From NCBI RefSeq assembly GCF_039535785.1, contig NZ_BAAAXV010000005.1, positions 1,591,167-1,655,166 of the forward strand: a DNA stretch of 64,000 nucleotides, written 5' to 3'. The notes beneath the pieces are model-generated. The model did no database searches and was not told the origin of the DNA. It saw nothing but the letters and a program-made list of their open reading frames with translations. Positions 16,590 to 23,913 of this stretch are shown one piece after another. Each line of letters starts with the position of its first letter. The first letter of the stretch is position 1. A program made the position numbers and the translations under genes. This DNA comes from Nonomuraea helvata. GTDB lineage: Bacteria > Actinomycetota > Actinomycetes > Streptosporangiales > Streptosporangiaceae.

Positions 16590-16946
16590 TCAGGGCAGGA
16601 AGCGGGACCACCAGCGAGGCTTGCGGGGCGGGTCGGGCATGCGGCCGCGTTCGCGTAGCCAGGCGGCGAAATCGTCGGCGTCGGCGCGGTAGCCGGTCGG
16701 CGGCGCGCTGCGGGACCGGGCGTAGGCGGCGAACTCCGCGACCAGGTCGGGACCCGCCGCGGCGGCAGCGTCCGGCCGGATCCTGGCCACGACGCTGCGC
16801 CGCTTGGCGACCAGGCTCAACGCCTGCACCCGCATCCGCTCCGGATCGAACCCCTCCGGCACGGCGGCCCCCGCGACGAGGGCCGCCACCACCCGCCCCT
16901 GCGCCTCCGCGAGACGGCGCCGAGCCTCCGGGTGTTCGTCCGTCAT
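16590..16946 (-). CDS. Small partner protein of the MNIO (DUF692) oxidase
   Basis: 118 residues, starting at an ATG that overlaps the oxidase stop by four bases (ATGA, 16943-16946). Mostly helical with no Cys. A basic middle (ALSLVAKRRSVVARIRP) precedes a Tyr/Asp/Trp-rich C-terminal part (FAAWLRERG, PRKPRWWSRFLP). In characterised MNIO systems (MbnB-MbnC, TglH-TglI, the Buf systems) a second protein next to the oxidase binds the precursor and is needed for activity. This gene occupies that position and the coupling implies 1:1 synthesis. It is much shorter than MbnC or TglI, so the role is inferred from context. Confidence 0.65.
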   Translation of the reverse strand: MTDEHPEARRRLAEAQGRVVAALVAGAAVPEGFDPERMRVQALSLVAKRRSVVARIRPDAAAAAGPDLVAEFAAYARSRSAPPTGYRADADDFAAWLRERGRMPDPPRKPRWWSRFLP

Positions 16947-17857
16947 CCAGCCTCCCGCGCCATGGACATCGCGGCCCTGATCCTGGACAACTCGCCCTCC
17001 AGAGCCGCGTCGCTCGGATACTCGTCGTCCCACTCCAGCAGCACTCCCGGCGGGGCCGCGCGGGCGCACAGCTCGGTGAGGAGGTCGAGGACGGCCTGCG
17101 GCGCGGAGGTGGTGTGCGTGTCGTGCCAGATGCCGTGATGCTCGTACCCCCCGGCCACGTGGACGTACGCGAGGTGCTCGAGCGGCAGCGCGTCGAGTGC
17201 GTCCACGGCCGACAGACCCAGGTTGACCTGGTTGGTGTAGAGGTTGGCCACGTCGATCAGCAGCCCCACCCCCGTGCGCTCGACCAGTTCGGCGAGGAAC
17301 TCGGCCTCGGTCAGCTCGTCACCGGGCCAGCCGAAGATCGCGGCCACGTTCTCCAGGGCCAGCGGCACCGGCAGCGCGTCCTGCGCCCTGCGCACGTTCT
17401 CGGTGATGACCCGCAGCGACTCGCGAGTGCGCGGCACGGGCAGCAGGTGCCCGGCCTCCAGGCCGCCGCCCCGTACGAACGCCAGGTGCTCGCTGACCAG
17501 CGGCGAGTCCAGCGCCTGCGCGCACGCGGCCAGGTGGGCCAGCCGGGCCGGGGAGGGCGGCTCCGCGCCACCGATCCCCAGCGAGACCCCGTGCGGGATC
17601 ACCGGCAGGCCTCTGGCACGCAGGAGGCGTAACGACTCGGGCAGGTCGCCGGGCCTGATGTTCTCGGCGACCACTTCGAGGAAGTCGACGCCGGGCATCC
17701 GCTCGATCGACAGGTCGAGCTCGGCCCGCCAGCCGATGCCCACCCCGAGCTCGACTCCCGGACCGTCCCCGGGCGCGGCCCGCCGGCCCCCCACCCCGAG
17801 CTCGGCTCCCGGACCGTCCCCGGGCGCGGCCCGCCGTCCCGCCTCCGGCTCGGACAT
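16943..17857 (-). CDS. DUF692 / MNIO-family multinuclear non-heme iron oxidase
   Basis: 304 residues from the ATG one base after the upstream stop (TGACATG). TIM-barrel protein with the family's conserved metal-site blocks: FLEVVAEN (59-66), PHGVSLGIGG (88-97), SEHLAF (122-127), LALENVAA (166-173), IDVANLYTN (201-209), HVAGG and WHDTH (232-236, 244-248) and LLEWDDEYP (273-281). Members install thioamide/oxazolone, thiooxazole or related changes on Cys of peptides using two or three irons. Here the only Cys-rich partners are the tails of the two membrane proteins encoded just upstream. The N-terminus holds a 17-residue tandem duplication. Family assignment is firm; substrate is inference. Confidence 0.9.
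   Translation of the reverse strand: MSEPEAGRRAAPGDGPGAELGVGGRRAAPGDGPGVELGVGIGWRAELDLSIERMPGVDFLEVVAENIRPGDLPESLRLLRARGLPVIPHGVSLGIGGAEPPSPARLAHLAACAQALDSPLVSEHLAFVRGGGLEAGHLLPVPRTRESLRVITENVRRAQDALPVPLALENVAAIFGWPGDELTEAEFLAELVERTGVGLLIDVANLYTNQVNLGLSAVDALDALPLEHLAYVHVAGGYEHHGIWHDTHTTSAPQAVLDLLTELCARAAPPGVLLEWDDEYPSDAALEGELSRIRAAMSMAREAG
17738..17839 (-). repeat. 51-bp tandem duplication in the 5' end of the MNIO gene
   Basis: Two nearly identical in-frame 51-bp units encode GRRAAPGDGPGAELGVG and GRRAAPGDGPGVELGVG (residues 7-23 and 24-40). They precede the first barrel strand, so the duplication extends a flexible leader and should not disturb the catalytic fold. Near-identity implies a recent event, or an assembly slip. 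Confidence 0.8.
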
Positions 17858-17858
17858 G

Positions 17859-18788
17859 TCAGCTCCCTCCGCCGCAACCGCCGCCGCCACAGCCGGACCC
17901 GCCGCCGCAGCCCGAGGAGCCGCTGCCGCAGCCCGACCCGGAGTGCGACGCGCCGCCGCAGCCCGAGCCCGCGACGACACCGCCGGAGCCACCGTACGCC
18001 GCCCGTCGCCGCCCGCGCCGGGGCGTGGGCCGCGAGGCCGGGACGTAGGTGTCCAGCGCCCTGCTCAGCTTCGTGTCACGCAGCGCCCAGTGACCGTGCA
18101 GGGCGATGTGCACCCGCGTGTTTCCCGAGCCCGCGGGATGCGCCTCCCTGGCCCGGGCCAGCTCCTCGATCCCGGCAGGGGTGCGCGCGAACCGCCTGGA
18201 CTTCCGGACGCCGGCGAGCATGACGACGGCGACGACCCCCGTTGCCACCAGGAGGAGCCCGGCCACGATCGGGAACCGCACCGGACCTCCGGCCAGTACG
18301 ACCACCCCTGCCGCGACCGCCAGGACCAGCACCACCCTCAGCCCGGCGGCCAGCCACTTGAGCCGGGTGATGCGCGCGCCGGACAGGATCAGGCCCAGCT
18401 CGGCGAGACGGCGTTCGAGCTTGCCCATGGCCGGGCCGCGGCCCACCGCCTGGTTCACCAGGAACCTCGACGGACCGGCGTTCTCCGCGACGGCGGTCAG
18501 GGTCTCCTGCTCGAGGGGCTCGTCACCGGTGGATCCCTTGGAGAGGATGTGGAAGCGCGGCCCCCGTGACACGCGCAGTTTCCCCTCTACGGCCAGGAGC
18601 GTGAGGGCTGTGTCGACCACCCGCTCGGGCCCGCCCGCCAGATAGGCGAGATCGTAATGATCGAGGTCGCGAGCGCGGGATCCGTCCGCGGCCGCCCGAC
18701 CGGCGGCGTGCTCGCGTTTGATCGCGGAGGCGATGGTGACGGCGATCGCCGCCAGAGCCACCGAGAGAATCAGCAGGACAAGGTCCAT
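17859..18788 (-). CDS. TIGR04222-type membrane protein with Cys/Gly/Ser tail (copy A)
   Basis: 309 residues. An N-terminal membrane segment (2-22) precedes a conserved cytoplasmic domain with DLDHYDLAYLAGGPERVVDTAL and a winged-helix-like stretch (LLAVEGKLRVSRG). Two more membrane segments lie near 147-170 and 172-196, then a basic patch (RPTPRRGRRRA). The tail of about 36 residues contains almost only Gly, Ser and Cys, with five Cys at 277, 287, 294, 300 and 305. The domain plus near-uncomplex tail matches the TIGR04222 description, known to occur beside DUF692 genes. The tail looks like a substrate region for Cys modification. The stop lies one base from the MNIO start. Confidence 0.8.
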   Translation of the reverse strand: MDLVLLILSVALAAIAVTIASAIKREHAAGRAAADGSRARDLDHYDLAYLAGGPERVVDTALTLLAVEGKLRVSRGPRFHILSKGSTGDEPLEQETLTAVAENAGPSRFLVNQAVGRGPAMGKLERRLAELGLILSGARITRLKWLAAGLRVVLVLAVAAGVVVLAGGPVRFPIVAGLLLVATGVVAVVMLAGVRKSRRFARTPAGIEELARAREAHPAGSGNTRVHIALHGHWALRDTKLSRALDTYVPASRPTPRRGRRRAAYGGSGGVVAGSGCGGASHSGSGCGSGSSGCGGGSGCGGGGCGGGS

Positions 18789-18888
18789 TACGGCCTCCCT
18801 CCGTGCAGCCGTTCAGGCTGGTTACCGGAGAGACGTGTAAGGGGATGGTAAAGGTTTCGTTCTGCGCATTTAGCTCTCAAGAACTTTT

Positions 18889-19866
18889 TCAGCTGCTGCT
18901 GCCGCAGCTCGACCCGCCGCCGCAACTCGACCCGCCACCGCAGCTCGACGAGCCCCCGCCGCAGCCGGACGACCCGCAACTGGACGAGCTTCCGCCGAAG
19001 TCGTGGCCGCCGAAGGTGACGCCGTCGCCGCCGCCGCTGTAGGTCCCGCAGGCGCCGGTGCAGTCGCCCCCGGGGTCGCCGGCCGACAGCTCGTCGCAGA
19101 GGCTCTGGTCGCCGGCGTCCTGCAGCCCGTACAGCGCGACGGGCACTCCGACCGCCATGGCGAGGGAGGTCTGGTCGCGTACGCCCCTCGGGTGGTGGCT
19201 CCGAGCCGACCGCAGGGCCTCGCGCCCGGCCCGGGTGACCACGTTCAGCAGCCTGCGCCGCTGCCGGGAGAGCCCGGTGAGCCCCAGGATGACGGCGAAC
19301 GCGCTGAAGAGCAGCGCGCCGACGAACACCGTCTCCTTGCCCGCCATCCCTGCCACGGCGAGCGCGATCACCAGCATGGCGAACCCGCAGGCCACGCCCG
19401 CGGCCACCTTCTGCAGCCGCATCCGCTGCCACGCCGTCCCGAACGCGTCCTCCGGCACGATCAGGCCGCGCGCCTGGAGCCCGGCGGCCAGCCCGGCGAG
19501 CGCCGGATGCGTCTCCAACTCCCGGCGCAGCTCGCCCGCCCGGCAGCCGCCCGGCCTGGCGACCAGCGTGTCGAGCACGGCCTGCTCGATCGGCACCGGC
19601 GAGGGCCGCGCGCCCTGGACAGGCGTGACATGCGAGCCTCGTGACACCCGAACGGCGCCGGCCGTCGCGAGGACGGCCAGCGCCGTGTTGATGGTCCGCC
19701 GCGGCCCGCCGGACAGGTAGGCCAGCTCGTACGGGGAAAGATCGTGGCTGTCGCCCCTCGGCGGCGCCGCCTCGCTGACGCGTCTTCGCTCGTGCTCGAC
19801 GCTCTTCTCGGCCAGGTTGACCAGTATGACCACACCGATGGCGGCGAACAGCAGGACGTGGTCCAT
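18889..19866 (-). CDS. TIGR04222-type membrane protein with Cys/Gly/Ser tail (copy B)
   Basis: 325 residues, paralogous to copy A: membrane segment 3-18, DLSPYELAYLSGGPRRTINTAL near 42-63, VRVSRGSHV, and a membrane pair near 152-200. A longer loop has three extra Cys (LCDELSAGDPGGDCTGAC), and a C-terminal tail of about 35 residues is almost only Ser, Gly and Cys, with five Cys at 297, 302, 309, 315 and 321. The body of the tail lacks charged residues. It is the first gene of the four-gene minus-strand operon. The start follows only 15 nt after a large hairpin that separates it from pckG. Confidence 0.8.
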   Translation of the reverse strand: MDHVLLFAAIGVVILVNLAEKSVEHERRRVSEAAPPRGDSHDLSPYELAYLSGGPRRTINTALAVLATAGAVRVSRGSHVTPVQGARPSPVPIEQAVLDTLVARPGGCRAGELRRELETHPALAGLAAGLQARGLIVPEDAFGTAWQRMRLQKVAAGVACGFAMLVIALAVAGMAGKETVFVGALLFSAFAVILGLTGLSRQRRRLLNVVTRAGREALRSARSHHPRGVRDQTSLAMAVGVPVALYGLQDAGDQSLCDELSAGDPGGDCTGACGTYSGGGDGVTFGGHDFGGSSSSCGSSGCGGGSSSCGGGSSCGGGSSCGSSS

Positions 19867-19881
19867 GGCGGCCCCCTCTGA

Positions 19882-19924
19882 GCGGTACGGCAGTCCGTCA
19901 AGTTAGACGGCGCCGCCGTACCGC
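19882..19924 (-). terminator. Large hairpin between pckG and the MNIO operon
   Basis: A perfect 10-bp outer stem (GCGGTACGGC / GCCGTACCGC) encloses an inner 5-bp stem (CCGTC/GACGG) in a 23-nt loop. On the minus strand it follows the pckG stop by about 10 nt and precedes the next start by about 15 nt. It probably terminates or attenuates pckG transcription. No T-run follows, so readthrough into the MNIO operon is possible. Confidence 0.55.
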
Positions 19925-19933
19925 ACAAGGGGG

Positions 19934-21727
19934 TCAGCCCAGCCGGTCCAGCAGAGCGTGGTACTCGTCCCACAGCTCCTTCGGCAGGTGCGAGCCGAAC
20001 TTGTCGAAGTGGGCCGGGATCCGCGACGCCTCCTCGCGCCACACGTCCTTGTCGACCGACAGCAGCGTGCGCAGGTCCTCTTCTGACAGGTCCAGGCCCT
20101 CGGTGTCGAGGTCGTCCGGGAGCAGGCCGATCGCGGTCGGCACGGCCTTGGCCTCGCCGTTGAGCCGGTCGACGATCCACTTGAGCACGCGGCTGTTCTC
20201 GCCGAAGCCCGGCCAGATGAACTTGCCGTCGGCGTTCTTGCGGAACCAGTTGACGTAGTAGATCCGGGGCAGCTTGGCGCCCTTGCGGCGGCCGATGTCC
20301 AGCCAGTGGTCGAAGTAGTCGCCCATGTTGTAGCCGCAGAACGGCAGCATGGCGAACGGGTCGTAGCGCAGCTCGCCGACCTTGCCCTCGGCCGCGGCGG
20401 TCTTCTCGGAGGCGACGTTGGCTCCGAGGAAGACGCCGTGCTCCCAGCTCAGCGACTCCGTCACCAGAGGCACGGCGGTGGCGCGGCGCCCGCCGAACAA
20501 GATCGCTGAGATGGGCACGCCCTTGGGGTCCTGCCATTCGGGTGCGATGGTCGGACACTGGGCGGCCGGGGTGGTGAAGCGGGCGTTCGGGTGGGCGGCC
20601 GGCTCGTCGCTGTCAGGCGTCCAGGAGCGGCCCTTCCAGTCGGTCAGGTGCGCCGGCGGCTCCTCGGTCAGCCCCTCCCACCACACGTCGCCGTCGTCGG
20701 TGAGCGCGACGTTGGTGAAGATGCTGTTGCCCCAGAGCGTCCTGATCGCGTTGGCGTTGGTCACCTGGCCGGTGCCGGGCGCGACGCCGAAGAAGCCGGC
20801 CTCCGGGTTGATCGCGTAGAGGCGGCCGTCGTCGCCGAAGCGCATCCAGGCGATGTCGTCGCCGATCGTCTCGACCTTCCAGCCGGGGATCGTGGGCTGG
20901 AGCATGGCGAGGTTGGTCTTACCACAGGCGCTCGGGAACGCGGCGGCGACGTAGCGGGTCTCGCCGGAGGGCGGGGTGAGCTTGAGGATCAGCATGTGCT
21001 CGGCCATCCAGCCCTCGTCGCGGGCCATGGCGCTGGCGATGCGCAGGGCGTAGCACTTCTTGCCGAGCAGGGCGTTGCCGCCGTACCCGGAGCCGTACGA
21101 CCAGATCTCGCGGGTCTCGGGGAAGTGGCTGATGTACTTGGTCGAGCTGCACGGCCACGGCACGTCCGCCTGGCCGTGCTCCAGCGGCGCCCCGACGGAG
21201 TGCACGCACTTGACGAACTCGGCCCGCTCCTCGATGAGGCGGAGCGCCCTCTCCCCCATCCTCGTCATGATCCGCATGGAGACGGCGACGTACGGGGAGT
21301 CGGTGATCTCGACGCCGAGCTGCGAGATCACGCCGCCGAGCGGGCCCATGCAGAAGGGCACGACGTACATGGTGCGGCCGCGCATGCTGCCCTTGAACAG
21401 CTGTCCGAACGTCCGGCGCATCTCGTCCGGAGCGATCCAGTTGTTGGTGGGCCCCGCGTCCTCCTCGCGCTCGGAGCAGATGAAGGTGCGGTCCTCGACC
21501 CTGGCCACGTCGCTGGGGTCGGACTTGGCGTAGAAGCTGTTGGGCCGGGCGGCCAGCCGCTCGAACGTGCCCTGATCCACGAGGAGGTTGGTCAGACGCG
21601 TCCACTCCTCCTCTGATCCGTCGCACCATTCGATCCGGTCCGGCTGGGTCAGGGCGGCGATCTCGTTCACCCACGCGGCCAATTCGCTATTGCTGGTCGG
21701 TGCGGGCACTTCCACGGAAACGGACAC
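19934..21727 (-). CDS. pckG: Phosphoenolpyruvate carboxykinase (GTP)
   Basis: 597 residues, normal for the GTP-dependent class. P-loop-like FPSACGKTNLAM near residue 275, the metal and PEP sites in SPYVAVSMRIMTRMGE and GDDIAWMRFG, and the guanine-binding C-terminal region. The enzyme converts oxaloacetate and GTP to PEP in gluconeogenesis and anaplerosis. The start is GTG with a strong GGAGGAG nine bases upstream. Three DasR-like operator copies lie about 170-225 bp upstream, suggesting control by an amino-sugar or other GntR-family regulator. A hairpin follows the stop. Confidence 0.95.
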   Translation of the reverse strand: MSVSVEVPAPTSNSELAAWVNEIAALTQPDRIEWCDGSEEEWTRLTNLLVDQGTFERLAARPNSFYAKSDPSDVARVEDRTFICSEREEDAGPTNNWIAPDEMRRTFGQLFKGSMRGRTMYVVPFCMGPLGGVISQLGVEITDSPYVAVSMRIMTRMGERALRLIEERAEFVKCVHSVGAPLEHGQADVPWPCSSTKYISHFPETREIWSYGSGYGGNALLGKKCYALRIASAMARDEGWMAEHMLILKLTPPSGETRYVAAAFPSACGKTNLAMLQPTIPGWKVETIGDDIAWMRFGDDGRLYAINPEAGFFGVAPGTGQVTNANAIRTLWGNSIFTNVALTDDGDVWWEGLTEEPPAHLTDWKGRSWTPDSDEPAAHPNARFTTPAAQCPTIAPEWQDPKGVPISAILFGGRRATAVPLVTESLSWEHGVFLGANVASEKTAAAEGKVGELRYDPFAMLPFCGYNMGDYFDHWLDIGRRKGAKLPRIYYVNWFRKNADGKFIWPGFGENSRVLKWIVDRLNGEAKAVPTAIGLLPDDLDTEGLDLSEEDLRTLLSVDKDVWREEASRIPAHFDKFGSHLPKELWDEYHALLDRLG

Positions 21728-21894
21728 GACTGTGACTCCTCCACTCTCTCCAGGGCTCAGTCATCATTAACGACGAACCGGCATTGTGGCCAATTGGCAT
21801 AGACCTGTTGGCACTGGCCGTCGTCGCAGGCAGCGGCCCTGACGATTGGAGGAGCCTACCCACGCGGAGCGGATTTAAAAGAGAATTAACACAC

Positions 21895-21951
21895 AGTGGT
21901 CCAGTCCAATAGAGCTGGTCTAAACCAATTTCCCAAGTGGTTTAGTCCATT
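21895..21951. promoter_or_regulatory. Cluster of three GntR/DasR-like operator sites
   Basis: Three 16-bp elements in tandem: AGTGGTCCAGTCCAAT (21895-21910), GCTGGTCTAAACCAAT (21914-21929) and AGTGGTTTAGTCCATT (21936-21951). All fit TGGTYYARWCCA; the middle one differs from the DasR consensus core TGGTCTAGACCA at a single base. Spacings of 19 and 22 bp put them on nearly the same DNA face. They lie upstream of pckG and downstream of the preceding gene's stop, so pckG is the likely target. Confidence 0.6.
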
Positions 21952-21977
21952 TCCGCGTCCGTTTCCGCTGGACCGTC

Positions 21978-22499
21978 TCAGGAATTGACGTCCGGCCCCT
22001 CGGAGCGGACTCGGTCGACATGCTGGAGAGCGTCCCGCAGATCCGCGAGCCACGTGTCGGTGTGCTTCCCGACCAGCCGGACGCACCAGGCGAGCGCGTC
22101 ACTCCTGCTCCTCGCCACTCCCGCCGCCACGAGCGTGTCGAGCACCTGCCGCTCGGACTGGCGCAGCCTGGTCATGACGGGCACGGAGAGCGTGGTGAAC
22201 ATCACAGTCTCACCGCCGCAGACCACGCCCCAGGAGACCTTCTGCCGGAACTTGCGCTCGGCCTCCCTGGCGATCTCGATCCGCCGCTCGCGCGTCTCTT
22301 CCCTGAACCTTCTGGCCAGCCCCTCGATCAGGGCGATGCGCTCGGCCTCGGGCACATCGCCGGGGGGATCGGGCAGCGTGCCGAGCACCGCGATCTCCTC
22401 GCGGTCCCTGACGATCTCTGGCGCGCCGGTGAACCATCCTTCGGGCAACCGCCCGGTGAACCAGCCGTGGATCTGCGCTGTCTCGTTGTCCGTTGCCAT
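21978..22499 (-). CDS. Uncharacterised protein, possible ribbon-helix-helix-like C-terminal region
   Basis: 173 residues from the ATG at 22499. The N-terminal part has HGWFTGRLPEGWF and an acidic-Pro stretch; a long charged helix follows (RRFREETRERRIEIAREAERK). The C-terminal part (MTRLRQSERQVLDTLVAAGV, ARSRSDALAWCVRLV) looks like a small DNA-binding or dimerisation unit. I do not recognise a named family. A perfect 7-bp dyad overlaps the start codon and no ribosome site is visible, suggesting a leaderless, perhaps self-controlled gene. The ATG in the longer frame at 22538 would place the dyad inside the coding region. Confidence 0.55.
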   Translation of the reverse strand: MATDNETAQIHGWFTGRLPEGWFTGAPEIVRDREEIAVLGTLPDPPGDVPEAERIALIEGLARRFREETRERRIEIAREAERKFRQKVSWGVVCGGETVMFTTLSVPVMTRLRQSERQVLDTLVAAGVARSRSDALAWCVRLVGKHTDTWLADLRDALQHVDRVRSEGPDVNS

Positions 22500-22515
22500 G
22501 TAATTACCATTACAT
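22498..22515. promoter_or_regulatory. Palindrome overlapping a start codon
   Basis: ATGTAAT, four bases, ATTACAT: a perfect 7-bp dyad in an AT-rich patch that overlaps the ATG of the minus-strand gene ending at 21978. Its AT content also suits a -10 element of a leaderless promoter. A protein bound here would block transcription start, so autoregulation is a natural hypothesis. Confidence 0.5.
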
Positions 22516-22576
22516 AGTTGCACGCGAAATGCACGCACCGATTCCCGTCCTGTCCGAGCAGGATGGCGAAGGGTGG

Positions 22577-23830
22577 TCAGCGGACCTTGGCCGCCGCGAT
22601 GGGGCTCACGCGGACGACGCCCGCCAGATTGCGGGTGTGCACCGGGGAGATCTTCACGACGTCTCCGGTGCGGGGCGCCTGGATCATCTTCCCGTCACCC
22701 CAGTAAATCGCTACGTGCGAGATATAACCGGGATTGGTCGGATCAAGGCGCCAGAAGATCAGATCGCCTGGCTGGGCCTGCGACAGCGGGACCTGGGGAC
22801 CGGTCACCCACTGCTGGTGCGTCACCCGGGGCATCCGCACCCCTGCCTGGGCGAAGGCCCACTGGACCAGACCTGAGCAGTCGAACGTGTCGGGACCCTC
22901 GGCGCCCCACACGTACGGCCGGCCCAGCTTGGAGGCGGCGGCCTTCAGCGCCACGGTGATCTGCTCGCCGGTCATGAACGACCCTGCGGGCCAGCTGCGC
23001 GTCCTGGTCTGCGGCTGAGGCAGCACGGGGTTGACCATGACCGCCTGCGTGCCCTTGGGCAGCGCCTTGAGTATGGACTTGCGCAGCGTGTCGGAGTTGG
23101 TGTCGGGGGCGCTCACGATGAGCGCGTTGTCGCGGGGCAGTCCCAGGCTGCGGCCCACGTCCTTGGAGACGACGGCGTCCACCGCGCCGAACCCGGTGGT
23201 GGCGTACGCGCCGATCCGCAGCGTCCCCGCCGGACCCGCCACCCGCCTGTGCAGCGTGAGCCCGCCGTCGTTGCCCAGTACGAACGACACGGCCACGTCA
23301 CCGGCCGCGACGTTCTGCCACAGCGGGTCGGACGAAGCGGTCACCTTGGGCGTGTACGAGCGGAACGTGGACGGATTCACCGCGAGCGTCTGCACCCGCT
23401 TGCCGTCGAGCGTGATCGACGCCGCGTCGGCCAGCTCAAGCGCCCGCACCCCGCGCAGCTTGGCGACCTTCTGTAACAGCTCGTTGGTGAACGGCTTGCG
23501 GGTGAGCACGAACAAGTTGGGCTTGTGCAGCTTCTTCAGCGGCGCCACCGGCTGGAGCGTCACGGCGGGCTGCTGCGCCGGCGGTTGCTGCTGTGCCGGT
23601 TGCTGCTGGGCCGGTTGCTGCTGGGCCGGTTGCTGCTGGGCCGGTGGCTGCTGCCGGCGCTGCTGGGCCATCAGCGTCGACTTGGGCGTGGCCTGGGCGC
23701 GTACGGGCTGCCCGGCCTCCTGCTCGGGCCGCACCAGCAGCAGCACGTCGGCTGTCAGCACCGCGACCAGCGCCACCACGATGAACGGCACCAGCTTGTA
23801 CGTGTCGCGCCGCTTACGAGACTTGACCAG
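22577..23830 (-). CDS. NlpC/P60 cell-wall peptidase, membrane-anchored
   Basis: About 417 residues if read from CTG 23830; 404 from the first GTG, at 23791. One membrane segment (PFIVVALVAVLTADVLLLV) is followed by a Gln/Pro repeat linker (AQQQP units), a domain of about 190 residues of unclear type, and a C-terminal NlpC/P60 domain with catalytic Cys in DTFDCSGLVQWAF, His in GYISHVAIYWG, and a third polar position near IQAPRTG. It should cleave peptide stems of peptidoglycan outside the membrane. The frame stays open upstream with the basic stretch KSRKRRDTYK expected before an anchor, but without ATG, GTG or TTG. The start is uncertain: CTG with AGGA ten bases upstream, or ATT at 23851. Confidence 0.8.
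   Translation of the reverse strand: MVKSRKRRDTYKLVPFIVVALVAVLTADVLLLVRPEQEAGQPVRAQATPKSTLMAQQRRQQPPAQQQPAQQQPAQQQPAQQQPPAQQPAVTLQPVAPLKKLHKPNLFVLTRKPFTNELLQKVAKLRGVRALELADAASITLDGKRVQTLAVNPSTFRSYTPKVTASSDPLWQNVAAGDVAVSFVLGNDGGLTLHRRVAGPAGTLRIGAYATTGFGAVDAVVSKDVGRSLGLPRDNALIVSAPDTNSDTLRKSILKALPKGTQAVMVNPVLPQPQTRTRSWPAGSFMTGEQITVALKAAASKLGRPYVWGAEGPDTFDCSGLVQWAFAQAGVRMPRVTHQQWVTGPQVPLSQAQPGDLIFWRLDPTNPGYISHVAIYWGDGKMIQAPRTGDVVKISPVHTRNLAGVVRVSPIAAAKVR
23583..23657. repeat. 15-bp tandem repeat inside the NlpC/P60 gene
   Basis: Four units of GGTTGCTGCTGGGCC (first with one substitution; 23583-23642) and a degenerate fifth encode AQQQP repeats on the minus strand. This forms a flexible, wall-spanning linker between the membrane anchor and the enzyme domain. 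Length variation between strains is likely. Confidence 0.85.
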
Positions 23831-23865
23831 GAAGCTGAGGTCCTGCCGAATCCCCGTCGCACGCG

Positions 23866-23897
23866 AAAAATCCGCCGGGCCGACGTGGGCCCGGCGG
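23866..23897 (-). terminator. Rho-independent terminator of greA
   Basis: A perfect 10-bp stem (CCGCCGGGCC / GGCCCGGCGG) with loop CACGTC is followed by ATTTTT on the minus strand, 17 nt after the greA stop. It is the clearest intrinsic terminator in the window and separates greA from the NlpC/P60 gene. Confidence 0.9.
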
Positions 23898-23913
23898 TCG
23901 TCATGCGGGGGAG

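Noticed and set aside
21978..22499. Toxin-antitoxin pair
   Set aside because: Only one gene is present with no coupled partner; the next genes are pckG and a wall peptidase.
23583..23657. CRISPR-like short repeats
   Set aside because: The repeats are contiguous 15-bp units with no spacers and encode AQQQP in an NlpC/P60 protein linker.
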